A stretch of DNA of 64,000 nucleotides from Salinisphaera hydrothermalis C41B8. Lineage in GTDB: Bacteria; Pseudomonadota; Gammaproteobacteria; Nevskiales; Salinisphaeraceae. The translations under genes and the position numbers were made by a program. Below, in pieces: positions 34,526 to 42,411 of the stretch. Numbering within the stretch: the stretch's first letter is position 1; the number at the start of each line of letters is the position of its first letter. Under the pieces are notes generated by a model. The model was not told the DNA's origin. It did not search any database and worked only from the letters and a program-made list of their open reading frames with translations. The DNA lies in NCBI RefSeq assembly GCF_000732535.1, contig NZ_APNK01000006.1:62001-126000 (forward strand), read 5' to 3'.

Positions 34526-35803
34526 ATGTCGGAAGAGGACGATCTTCTCAGTTTCATGTACGCGTGCCCATTCGGCCTGATGGAGCTCGATGCCCAAGGC
34601 AATATCGGGCTCATCAACCCGCACGCCATGAAGCACCTGCTCCCGCTCGCCGGTGCGTACGGCGTCGAGAACTTCTTCAGCGCTACCGAGAAATACGCGC
34701 CGGAGCTCCGGAATTTCGCCGACAGCTTTGTCGACTCCCACGGCACCATCTGCGATGGACACCGAATCGTGGTGGACCTGGGCTATAACAACCGCAGCAG
34801 GCAGCCCAAAGTACTGGCCTGCTCGCTGGTCAAACGGGGACCGGATCAGCTGATCGCCACCCTGAGCGATATCAGCGCCCAGGTCGCTCAAGAGCAACGG
34901 ATGCGCCAGGCCGATACGTGGTTTTCGGCGTTGATCGACCAGATCAACGATCATGCCCTATTGACGATCGCCGGAGACGGCACGGTGCTGTTCGCCAACA
35001 CCTCGTTCGAACGCCAGACCGGTTATACCGCCGAACAAGTCATTGGCCACCCCTTGGATAGCGTCCTGTCCGAAGCGGACAGCGCCGATCAGATGACGTT
35101 TTCGATCGCCGACCAGCTGGCCCTGGCGACTCGCGACGGCTGGCATCTGTTCGAGGGCTGGGAACAACGCGTCAACGGCGAGCGCTATTGGTGTCAGCGT
35201 CTGCTCGTCGCGCGTGCTGAACAGGGCGACAGCGACAACCCCACGTTCTCGATGGTATTGCGGGACGTGCCCGAACCCACCGAGAAAACCAACGACCTGA
35301 TCGAACTGCTGACGCGGGACTATCTCACCGGCGCGACCAACCGTATGCAGTTTCACAAGGTACTGAAACTCGAACACACGCGCTGCACGACACGTCGACA
35401 ACCGTTGGCCCTGATCATTCTGGATCTGGACGACTTCAAGTCGCTCAACGACGAACACGGGCATCCGGCCGGAGACACCGTGCTCAAAGAGGTGACCCGA
35501 ATCGGCGCCGACTGCACACCGGCCCGGGCCATCTTCGCGCGGCTGGGCGGCGAAGAGTTCGCTCTGCTGTTGCCGGAAAAATCGTTGCACGAGGCCGTGG
35601 ACCTCGCCCAGACGCTGCGCCGCCGGATCGCCGAATTGAAAATCGAGGTGCCCGGCGGACACATCGACGTCACCGCCAGCCTCGGCTGCGCGGAATTGAG
35701 CGAAACCGACGGATCGAGCGACGACCTCATTCGCGTCGCCGATCGCCGGCTTTACGACGCCAAATCCGAAGGGCGCGATCGCGTCGCGCCCGCCGCCGCA
35801 TGA
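34526..35803 (+). CDS. PAS-PAS-GGDEF diguanylate cyclase in the pyp operon
   Basis: A 425-aa soluble enzyme. First PAS-like region about residues 5-120 (LLSFMYACPFGLMELDAQGNIGLIN), second about 130-255 (LIDQINDHALLTIAGDGTVLFANTSFERQTGYTAEQVIG), then GGDEF with ILDLDDFKSLNDEHGHPAGD and GGEEF at about 341-345. The RxxD inhibitory site is absent. There are no membrane segments. It starts 15 bp after pyp and overlaps the ligase gene by 4 bp (ATGA). The arrangement strongly suggests that PYP controls this cyclase by protein contact, giving blue-light control of c-di-GMP; that contact is inferred. Confidence 0.92.
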   Translation: MSEEDDLLSFMYACPFGLMELDAQGNIGLINPHAMKHLLPLAGAYGVENFFSATEKYAPELRNFADSFVDSHGTICDGHRIVVDLGYNNRSRQPKVLACSLVKRGPDQLIATLSDISAQVAQEQRMRQADTWFSALIDQINDHALLTIAGDGTVLFANTSFERQTGYTAEQVIGHPLDSVLSEADSADQMTFSIADQLALATRDGWHLFEGWEQRVNGERYWCQRLLVARAEQGDSDNPTFSMVLRDVPEPTEKTNDLIELLTRDYLTGATNRMQFHKVLKLEHTRCTTRRQPLALIILDLDDFKSLNDEHGHPAGDTVLKEVTRIGADCTPARAIFARLGGEEFALLLPEKSLHEAVDLAQTLRRRIAELKIEVPGGHIDVTASLGCAELSETDGSSDDLIRVADRRLYDAKSEGRDRVAPAAA

Positions 35804-36954
35804 CCGGCGACCCGGCGCTGCCGCCGGCTGCCATCCGCCGGATCACGACCGCCGTCATCGCACGCGAGCTGCGCCGTCTGCGCGACGAGGACATCGGCCA
35901 GCCCAAAGCCACCGGAACACTCGGCGACGAAACAACCGATCCTCTGGGCCTGGATTCGCTCGAGACCATGGGCGTAGCGACCGCGCTCGGGGCGGTTTTC
36001 CAGCAGGACGATCTATCGTTCGCGCCGGATACGCCGGCCACGAGTGCCGACTGGGCGGCACGCATCGCGACACGCCCGATCGAACGACTGACGGTTTACA
36101 CATCCGGCGCTACCGGCCAGCCCCAACCGCATGCACACACAACCGTCGATCTGCTCGCGGAGGCCCGCGAACTCGCCCGGCAGTTCGCCCGGACGCGACG
36201 GGTCGTGGCTCTCGTGCCGGCCGATCATCTGTATGGCCTGATCTGGACCGCCATCTTGCCGGCGATCCTAGACGTCCCCGTGATCGCCGGCACGGTGCTG
36301 ACCCTGCCGGCGCCGGCGGCGGGCGATCTGATCGTGGGTGTGCCCGAACACTGGGCCGCGTTGGCACGCCTGGGCAAACCCTGGCCCGCTGATGTCACCG
36401 GCATCAGTTCGGGTGGCGCGTTGCCGGAGGCACTCGGGGAAGATCTGATCGCGGCCGGGCTGACGCGCCTGGTCGATGTTTATGGCAGCTCGGAAACCGG
36501 CGCGATCGGCCTGCGCGAGGTGCCTGCCAGCGGCTACACGCTCCTGTCACGATGGCAACTGACATCCGCCGCCGACACGGCTACGCTCGTCGACCGCGAG
36601 GGCCAGCCGGTGTCGCTGCCCGACGATATTCGGCCCATCGACGAACGCCGCATCGAACTCTTGGGGCGTCGCGACCACGCGGTACAAGTCGGCGGCATCA
36701 ACGTCTATCCCGACCGGATCGCGGCGGTGCTCGGCGAATGTGCGGGCGTGGCGAGCGCGGTCGTGCGGCTGGGCGATAACGGCCGGCTCAAGGCGTTCAT
36801 CGTACCGGCCGGCGAGCCAGACGAAGCCGCGCTGGAACAACAACTGCGTCAATTCGTCGCCGCGCGGTTGGCGCCCGCCGAACGCCCGACGAGTTTTCGC
36901 TTCGGCGCCGAGCTGCCGCGGAACCCCATGGGCAAACCCGCCGACTGGCGTTAA
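35800..36954 (+). CDS. pcl: PYP-type p-coumarate:CoA ligase (chromophore activation)
   Basis: A 384-aa AMP-forming ligase of the short PYP-activation family (usual 4-coumarate ligases exceed 500). Seen: P-loop YTSGATGQPQPHAHT at about 100-114, YGSSETGAIGL, the GRRDHAVQVGGINVYP hinge region and the catalytic-Lys tail LPRNPMGKPADWR. It should activate p-coumarate for transfer to Cys70 of PYP. The first ~95 residues replace the usual N-domain and include DPLGLDSLETM (Ser53), which looks like the phosphopantetheine site of a carrier protein. No tyrosine ammonia-lyase gene that would supply p-coumarate is visible in the window. Confidence 0.92.
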   Translation: MTGDPALPPAAIRRITTAVIARELRRLRDEDIGQPKATGTLGDETTDPLGLDSLETMGVATALGAVFQQDDLSFAPDTPATSADWAARIATRPIERLTVYTSGATGQPQPHAHTTVDLLAEARELARQFARTRRVVALVPADHLYGLIWTAILPAILDVPVIAGTVLTLPAPAAGDLIVGVPEHWAALARLGKPWPADVTGISSGGALPEALGEDLIAAGLTRLVDVYGSSETGAIGLREVPASGYTLLSRWQLTSAADTATLVDREGQPVSLPDDIRPIDERRIELLGRRDHAVQVGGINVYPDRIAAVLGECAGVASAVVRLGDNGRLKAFIVPAGEPDEAALEQQLRQFVAARLAPAERPTSFRFGAELPRNPMGKPADWR

Positions 36955-37009
36955 CCGTACCGAGATCGCGTACGAGCCAGTTCCGGCGCCGCCGGGCGCC
37001 CGTCGGCGT

Positions 37010-38380
37010 CTAACCGACGATCGGCAAACGCAGAGACACGATCAACCCCGGCGCGTTATCGTCCAGCGTCAGCGTCGCCTCGTGCAGATCGGCCACCGCC
37101 GCCACCATACTCAGACCCAGGCCATTGCCGGGCCGGGTCCGGCTCGCTTCGAGCCGATAAAACCGCTGGGTTACTTTGGTCCGGGCGTCGGCAGGAATGC
37201 CCGGGCCGTTGTCGGCGACACTCACAACGGCCGCCCCGTCGCGAGTGCGCAGGGTCATCTCGATCCGCGTGCCGGGCGGCGTATGCGTGAGCGCATTTTC
37301 GATCAGATTGGCCAGCGCCTGGGTCACCAGTTCGCGATCACCGCGAACCGCCACGCCGGGCTGAATATCGCCAGAAAACACATGCGCGGTTTCCTCGGCC
37401 ACCACGGCATACGTTTCGGCGAGCGTTTCCACCAGCGCCGACAGCTCGACCCGGGCAAAACGCGCGCGGCGGCTGCCGGATTCGATCTGGGCAATACGCA
37501 GCAACGCGGAGAATGTCTCCAGAATCTGGTCGGTCTGGGCGATCGCGCGATCCACCGCCGGTCGATAATCGCCCGGCGATTGAGCCTGCTCGCGCGCCGT
37601 ATCCAGCCCCTGGCGCAGGCGGCCGAGCGGGGTGCGCAGGTCGTGGGCGATGTCGCTGCTGACCTGGCGCATGCTGTCCATCAGGCGTTCGATCTGGTCC
37701 AGCATGCGGTTGAGATGCCGCGCCAGATGATCGAATTCGTCACCGCGCCCGCTATCGGGCACGCGTTGTGACAGGTCACCGTCGATGATTCGGCCGGCCA
37801 CCCGGTTGATTCGCTCCACACGTCGCAGAGCGGCCCGCCCCATGAGCGCGCCGCCGGCCGCCCCCAGCAGTAACACGACGACCAGCCCCCAGAGCACGGC
37901 ATCGACCAAACGGGCGCGCAGTGCGGCGAGCTGCTGCGCGTCGCGGGCCACGACCAGAACGGCGCCGTCGGGCAGTGTCGTGCCCCGCAGAACGAGCGGA
38001 ATGCGCCCGTCGTCGGGCCGATCGGCCATCGTGTCGCCCGGCTGAACCGAGCGATAGGCCCGCGACCAGCCAACCACCGCCGCTCGGGCGGGCAGATCCC
38101 CCGCGAGCCGTCGATCATGCACGGCCAGCAGATAGTGGTTGTCGTTGTTCCCGGACTCCAGACGATCGCCGATCGCTTTTTTCAGGCCGGCCAGCCCGCC
38201 CTCGTGATACGCGCCGACCAGGGTCTGCGTCTCGTGATCGATTACGCCATGCAACTGATTCTGCATGTAACCCGCGGTTTGCCAGTAAACGACAGCAAAC
38301 AGAATGACGGCGCTGACGGTGAACAGGCCCGCATAGGCCAGCCCGCTTTTAAACGCTCGGCTGCGGAATACGTCAGGCAT
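37010..38380 (-). CDS. Two-component sensor histidine kinase
   Basis: A 456-aa membrane sensor kinase. TM1 at about 12-34, a periplasmic loop of ~120 residues, TM2 at 159-180, HAMP (LRRVERINRVAGRIIDGDLSQRV) to 235, H-box SSDIAHDLRTPLGRLRQGLD with H246, and an ATPase domain (ANLIENALTHTPPGT, VSVADNGPGIPAD, GNGLGLSMVAAVADLH). Type is PhoQ/QseC/CusS-like. The start at 38380 overlaps the response regulator stop by 8 bp. It is the last gene of a PepSY-regulator-kinase operon. Signal unknown; PepSY and Spy-like neighbours point to envelope stress or metal. Confidence 0.93.
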   Translation of the reverse strand: MPDVFRSRAFKSGLAYAGLFTVSAVILFAVVYWQTAGYMQNQLHGVIDHETQTLVGAYHEGGLAGLKKAIGDRLESGNNDNHYLLAVHDRRLAGDLPARAAVVGWSRAYRSVQPGDTMADRPDDGRIPLVLRGTTLPDGAVLVVARDAQQLAALRARLVDAVLWGLVVVLLLGAAGGALMGRAALRRVERINRVAGRIIDGDLSQRVPDSGRGDEFDHLARHLNRMLDQIERLMDSMRQVSSDIAHDLRTPLGRLRQGLDTAREQAQSPGDYRPAVDRAIAQTDQILETFSALLRIAQIESGSRRARFARVELSALVETLAETYAVVAEETAHVFSGDIQPGVAVRGDRELVTQALANLIENALTHTPPGTRIEMTLRTRDGAAVVSVADNGPGIPADARTKVTQRFYRLEASRTRPGNGLGLSMVAAVADLHEATLTLDDNAPGLIVSLRLPIVG

Positions 38381-39065
38381 CGGCGTACAACGAATAACCG
38401 GCGCCACGAACGGTATGAATCAGCGGCGTGTCGAAACCGCGATCGATCTTGGTGCGCAGCCGGCTGATATGGGTTTCCACCACGCTGGTCTTGGGCTCGA
38501 AATGAAAATCCCAGACCTGTTCGAGCAGCATCGTGCGGGTCACGACTTCGTCGGCATGCCGCATGAGATATTCCAGCAGTCGAAACTCCCGCGGCTGCAG
38601 GTCGATGGCTCGATCGGCCCGCCAGACGCGTCGTTTGACCAGATCCATGGTCAGGTCCGCCACCCGCAGTACGGTCGCTTCCGACTGCAACGGCGGCCGC
38701 CGCGCCAGCGCCTGCACGCGTGCGACCAATTCGGCGAAGGCGAACGGCTTGGTCAGGTAATCGTCGCCACCGGCCTCCAGCCCCTCGACCCGATCATCGA
38801 TACCGCCCAGCGTGGTCAGAAACAACACCGGCGTATTCAAACCGGTATCGCGCAGGGTTTTCACGATGGCGAGCCCGTCCAGCCGCGGCAGCATGCGATC
38901 GACGATCAGCAGCTGATAGCCACTTTCCTCCGTCGCCAGAAACAGCCCCTCGGCACCATCGCCGGCTACATCGACCGTATGCCCCAGCTCACGCAAACCG
39001 TGGGCGACGTAATCGGCCGTCTCCCGATCGTCTTCGATCAACAGAATCTTGCAAGCACTCGTCAT
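38373..39065 (-). CDS. OmpR-family response regulator
   Basis: A 230-aa regulator: receiver domain with KILLIEDDRETADYV, phospho-acceptor D56 in LLIVDRMLPRLDG, and the K of YLTKPFAFAEL; then a winged helix (LTMDLVKRRVWRADRAIDLQPREFRLLEYLMRH...VETHISRLRTKID). It partners the overlapping kinase gene and probably regulates this operon and the divergent Spy-like gene, whose shared upstream region contains inverted TACGAAACGG copies. Confidence 0.94.
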   Translation of the reverse strand: MTSACKILLIEDDRETADYVAHGLRELGHTVDVAGDGAEGLFLATEESGYQLLIVDRMLPRLDGLAIVKTLRDTGLNTPVLFLTTLGGIDDRVEGLEAGGDDYLTKPFAFAELVARVQALARRPPLQSEATVLRVADLTMDLVKRRVWRADRAIDLQPREFRLLEYLMRHADEVVTRTMLLEQVWDFHFEPKTSVVETHISRLRTKIDRGFDTPLIHTVRGAGYSLYADA

Positions 39066-39113
39066 GGCGGTTCCAGGCCGGCAAGCGGGGACACCCCGCT
39101 TGCCGGCGGCTCG

Positions 39114-39518
39114 TCAGTCTTCCGCACCGTTGCGGTCGTGATCATTGTCCTCGGTCTCACCGTTGTTCGAGCCCGAAGTCTGCTCGTGCTCGCTGCGCGC
39201 TTCCTGAGCTTCGCTGCCGGCGCTTTCATGGCTGTTTTCCAGCACCTTGCCGGACACCGCGTCGATGCCGACTTCCCGCAGGCCGTGCGACGTCTGGATA
39301 TCAAAGGAATAACGCAGCCCCGATCCGCCGGCCTCTTTTTCCAGCTCGGCGCTCTTGATCTTGCCGTGGACCTGATTAAGTGCCTCGGCACGGGCCTGCG
39401 GCATCGTCAATCGGGCTCCGGACGGCGCGCCGGTGTCGGTCGCGGCATACGCGGCCGTCGAAATCCCGCTGATTGCGGCCAGAGTGATCATCGCAAACTT
39501 GAAACCTTTCAAACGCAT
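39114..39518 (-). CDS. PepSY-domain secreted protein
   Basis: A 134-aa protein with a signal peptide (cleaved near AYAATD, about residue 25), one PepSY domain (LTMPQARAEALNQVHGKIKSAELEKE...RYSFDIQTSHGLREVGIDAVSGKVLE) and a disordered acidic tail rich in Glu, Ser, Asn and Asp. Small PepSY proteins like this commonly lead two-component operons in gammaproteobacteria and may modulate the sensor or inhibit a protease. It is 48 bp upstream of the response regulator gene. Confidence 0.87.
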   Translation of the reverse strand: MRLKGFKFAMITLAAISGISTAAYAATDTGAPSGARLTMPQARAEALNQVHGKIKSAELEKEAGGSGLRYSFDIQTSHGLREVGIDAVSGKVLENSHESAGSEAQEARSEHEQTSGSNNGETEDNDHDRNGAED

Positions 39519-39927
39519 CGTCTTCTCCTAAAAGGAATGAGATCAATCGAGCCGCTCCCCGGCTCGAATCCGCCTAGCGGATGCGTCCAAGAATGGCGTT
39601 CAGCGCCTTGCGACGCGTTTGCCGGAACTTTACGAAACGGTAAGTGTGCCGGGCGTCACGAAACGCCTTATTTGGGCCTGTTGCCGTTTCGTACGCGCGC
39701 CCATCGATGGCGAGGAGCCGTCAAAGCCTGCCACCACGATCAGCCGCGTCGGCGGCATCACCGGCGAGCCCGTTATTCGGGCGCGCTGGCCCGGTGCCAC
39801 TCGGGATTGATCTCGGTCAAGCCTGTCGCCGCGCGCGCGCACCAAACTATTCGTCATGGCGTCATTCCGCATGGCAATAACGGCGGCATGTCGCGTTTCG
39901 ACAACGTAGAAGCACGAGGACCTCATC
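39519..39927. other. Divergent promoter region between PepSY operon and Spy-like gene
   Basis: A 409-bp gap with no convincing gene. It holds a hairpin (TCGAGCCG 39547-39554 with CGGCTCGA 39560-39567) near the PepSY start, and repeated TACGAAACGG-type sites listed separately. An AGCACGAGGAC ribosome site precedes the Spy-like ATG. Confidence 0.5.
39631..39693. promoter_or_regulatory. Inverted TACGAAACGG sites, candidate response-regulator binding region
   Basis: TACGAAACGG at 39631-39640 is repeated in perfect inverse orientation at 39684-39693 (CCGTTTCGTA), with a related CACGAAACGC at about 39657-39666. All lie between the divergent PepSY operon and Spy-like gene, where the operon's own OmpR-type regulator would bind. 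Confidence 0.45.
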
Positions 39928-40623
39928 ATGGCACTTCGCAAGACTCTTAAGACCACCACCTGGCTCGGCGTTTTGGCGCTGACCACGGCCTTGTCGTCTC
40001 CGGCTTTCGCCCAAAACGGCATGATGGGCGGCACCGGGCAATCGAGCGCCCCGCCTGCCCAGCAGACCCCGACCAACCCACAAACGCCGCCCTATGGCTA
40101 CGGCCCGGGCATGATGTACGGCTACGGCCCCGGCGCCATGATGTATGGCTACGGTCCCATGATGGGCAATGGTTACGGGCCCGGCGGCATGCCGGGCTAT
40201 GGGCCCGGCTACGGCGCACATATGGGGCCGGGTTATGGCTACGGATACGGCATGCATGGCTATGGCCCCGGCATGATGTACGGATACGGCCAGGGCGTGG
40301 GACCGGGCTTGAACCTCAATCCCAAACAGCGTGAGGCGTTGCGCCAGCAATGGCAGAAGCAAGCCGGCCAACAGCAACAGCTACGCTCACAGCTGTATCA
40401 GGACATGAACCAGATGCAGAGCCTGATGGCCCAGCAGAATCCTGACCCGCAGGCCGTGGGCAAAATCTACGACCGCATCGCGAAAACCCGGCGGCAAATG
40501 CTGATCAACGGGGTCGAGATGCGCAATAAATTCGAGCATACGCTCACGCCGGAGCAACGCACGCGCTGGCACCGCAACGGGCCATGGTGTCCGGGCAACG
40601 CGTATCCCGACAACGACGACTGA
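39928..40623 (+). CDS. Spy/CpxP-like periplasmic protein with Tyr-Gly-Met-rich repeats
   Basis: A 231-aa exported protein. Signal peptide to about AFAQN (residue 29); residues ~50-125 are a low-complexity array of YGYGPGMM-type units (at least seven) rich in Tyr, Gly, Met, Pro and His; the C-terminal third is a helical Spy/CpxP-like segment with LNPKQREALRQQWQKQ and the LTPEQRTRW motif typical of the family. Met/His-rich repeats are common in periplasmic copper-handling proteins. Role is probably envelope protection, under control of the divergent two-component system; metal binding is inference. Confidence 0.8.
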   Translation: MALRKTLKTTTWLGVLALTTALSSPAFAQNGMMGGTGQSSAPPAQQTPTNPQTPPYGYGPGMMYGYGPGAMMYGYGPMMGNGYGPGGMPGYGPGYGAHMGPGYGYGYGMHGYGPGMMYGYGQGVGPGLNLNPKQREALRQQWQKQAGQQQQLRSQLYQDMNQMQSLMAQQNPDPQAVGKIYDRIAKTRRQMLINGVEMRNKFEHTLTPEQRTRWHRNGPWCPGNAYPDNDD

Positions 40624-40771
40624 GCCTGTAGTGCGTCGACGGGCACAGCGGGCGACGTTTCGCCCGCGGCTCGTCTCGCAGGCCTCGTTGACCACATCTG
40701 CCGGCGGGCGGCCGTGCCCCATGGCTAGGCCGCCCATCTGAACTCGGCGTTGCACGCCGGGGAGTCACGTC

Positions 40772-41506
40772 ATGTCCGCGTTTTTGTATGCCCGCGCCCG
40801 GCGGGCCTGCCTGGCCGGCCTGATCGTCGCCAGTGCGCTCGTGTTTTCGATGCCGGTCTGGGCCGCCAGTTATGCCGTGGTATCGGCCTCGGTCGATCTG
40901 CGCGCCGGCCCGCGCGTCGGGTATCCGGTTCTCTATGTCCTGCGGCCCGGGGTTCGCGTGCTGATTCACGGCTGCCTGGACGACTATTCCTGGTGCGACG
41001 TATCGGCACTCGATTATCGCGGCTGGGTCTATGCCGATTATCTGGATTATGAGTACGACAACCGCCGCGTCACGATCGCCGGCTACGGGCCGCAGATCGG
41101 CATCGCAATCGTCGTCTTCAGCCTCGGCGACTATTGGTCGCACCACTATCGGCAGCGGCCCTGGTATCGCGAGCGCCACAGCTATGAAATCCGTTACGGG
41201 CCGCATGGCGATCGAGGGCGGCCCGTCCATCCTGGCAGCGGCGCGCCGGATCGCCGGCCACCGTCCCGCATCGAGCACCGCAGCCCATCGCGCCCGGCCT
41301 CTCCGCAACACGAACGCAACCCTCAATATCGTCCGGATCGACAGCCACGGCCGACGCATTCGCCGTCCTCTCCACACGCACAGCCACCGCGTCATACTCG
41401 ACCGCCGCAACGGCCATCGCAGGCGCCGCGCCAGCACAACGGCCCGTCCGGCCATGGGTCGGGCGCGCGCCAGAGCCGACCGGGCCAGCACGGCAACAAT
41501 GATTAG
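40772..41506 (+). CDS. Exported SH3-domain protein with Pro/Arg-rich tail
   Basis: A 244-aa protein: signal peptide (VFSMPVWAAS, cleavage about residue 31), a bacterial SH3 domain from about 33 to 92 (YAVVSASVDLRAGPRVGYPVLYVLRPGVRVLIHGCLDDYSWCDV...GWVYADYLD), then a hydrophobic strand and a long tail from about 130 dominated by Pro, Arg, Ser, His and Gln. SH3b domains bind peptidoglycan or wall proteins. The tail is likely disordered. It follows the Spy-like gene by 148 bp on the same strand. Confidence 0.82.
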   Translation: MSAFLYARARRACLAGLIVASALVFSMPVWAASYAVVSASVDLRAGPRVGYPVLYVLRPGVRVLIHGCLDDYSWCDVSALDYRGWVYADYLDYEYDNRRVTIAGYGPQIGIAIVVFSLGDYWSHHYRQRPWYRERHSYEIRYGPHGDRGRPVHPGSGAPDRRPPSRIEHRSPSRPASPQHERNPQYRPDRQPRPTHSPSSPHAQPPRHTRPPQRPSQAPRQHNGPSGHGSGARQSRPGQHGNND

Positions 41507-41667
41507 CGACGCGAACGCCGGCGCCGACGTTCCATTCACGAGGTCCACGCATGGGTATCGCCATCCCCCGATTCGGCGCTGAGAACCCCCATCCACCGGC
41601 TGAGCGCGCCAAAGCCGGCGATGTGGTATGCCTGCCACAGGCCTTGCGTCGAAAGCGGCGCGACACA

Positions 41668-42318
41668 ATGCAACGGTGGCTTCTGATGACAACACTCGTG
41701 GGCAGTCTGTTCTCGGCCGGTTGCTCGGTATTCGGTTACCGCGGCGATACGGAAACGCCGCATTACGACGTCGTCGACCGGATCGGCGACGTGACCATCC
41801 GACGCTATGCAGCCCGGCTCGCCGCGGATACCGTCGTGGACACGCCCGACGTGATCGACGCTCGCCAGCAGGGCTTCAAGCGCCTGGCCGGCTATATCTT
41901 CGGCGGCAACACGACCAAGACCGAGATCGCCATGACCGCTCCGGTGGCACAATCCACCCAGAAGATCGAGATGACCGCGCCTGTTTCGCAGACACGCACG
42001 GGCGCCGGTTGGCGGATACGATTCTTCCTGCCCAGCCGCTTCAACCGGGCCAATGCCCCGCAGCCGAACGACGACCGCGTCGTGTTGCAGGAATTGCCGC
42101 CCGAAACCTTCGCCGTGCTGCGATTTTCCAACAGCCGCAGCGAAGCCGCGGTACGCGAGCACACCGCCGCGCTCGAACAGGCGCTGGCCGGCAGTCGCTG
42201 GCAACCCAGCGGCGCCCCGGTCGCCTGGTTCTATGATCCGCCGTGGACGCTACCTTTCCTGCGCCGCAACGAAGTCGCCATCCCCGTGCACCAGACATCC
42301 GAGACGCCGCAGCCCTGA
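41668..42318 (+). CDS. SOUL heme-binding family lipoprotein
   Basis: A 216-aa protein of the SOUL/HBP family. It has a short lipoprotein signal (SLFSAGC, lipid-modified Cys about residue 19) and the family phrases YDVVDRIGDVTIRRYAA, GFKRLAGYIFGGN, IAMTAPVAQS, IEMTAPVSQ and RFFLPSRF, ending near a PPWTLPFLRRNEVAIPV motif. Members bind heme or tetrapyrrole loosely; function in bacteria is uncertain. The start at 41668 gives the lipobox; an earlier in-frame ATG at 41551 would bury it. Confidence 0.87.
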   Translation: MQRWLLMTTLVGSLFSAGCSVFGYRGDTETPHYDVVDRIGDVTIRRYAARLAADTVVDTPDVIDARQQGFKRLAGYIFGGNTTKTEIAMTAPVAQSTQKIEMTAPVSQTRTGAGWRIRFFLPSRFNRANAPQPNDDRVVLQELPPETFAVLRFSNSRSEAAVREHTAALEQALAGSRWQPSGAPVAWFYDPPWTLPFLRRNEVAIPVHQTSETPQP

Positions 42319-42411
42319 TCGCACCGGGGTGTGGCGCGTCGGTTGCGAGCCGGCGGCGGGCCTGCCTACGCTGGGATTCAGACCGCTCATGCCGACCGCC
42401 GGAGACGTACC

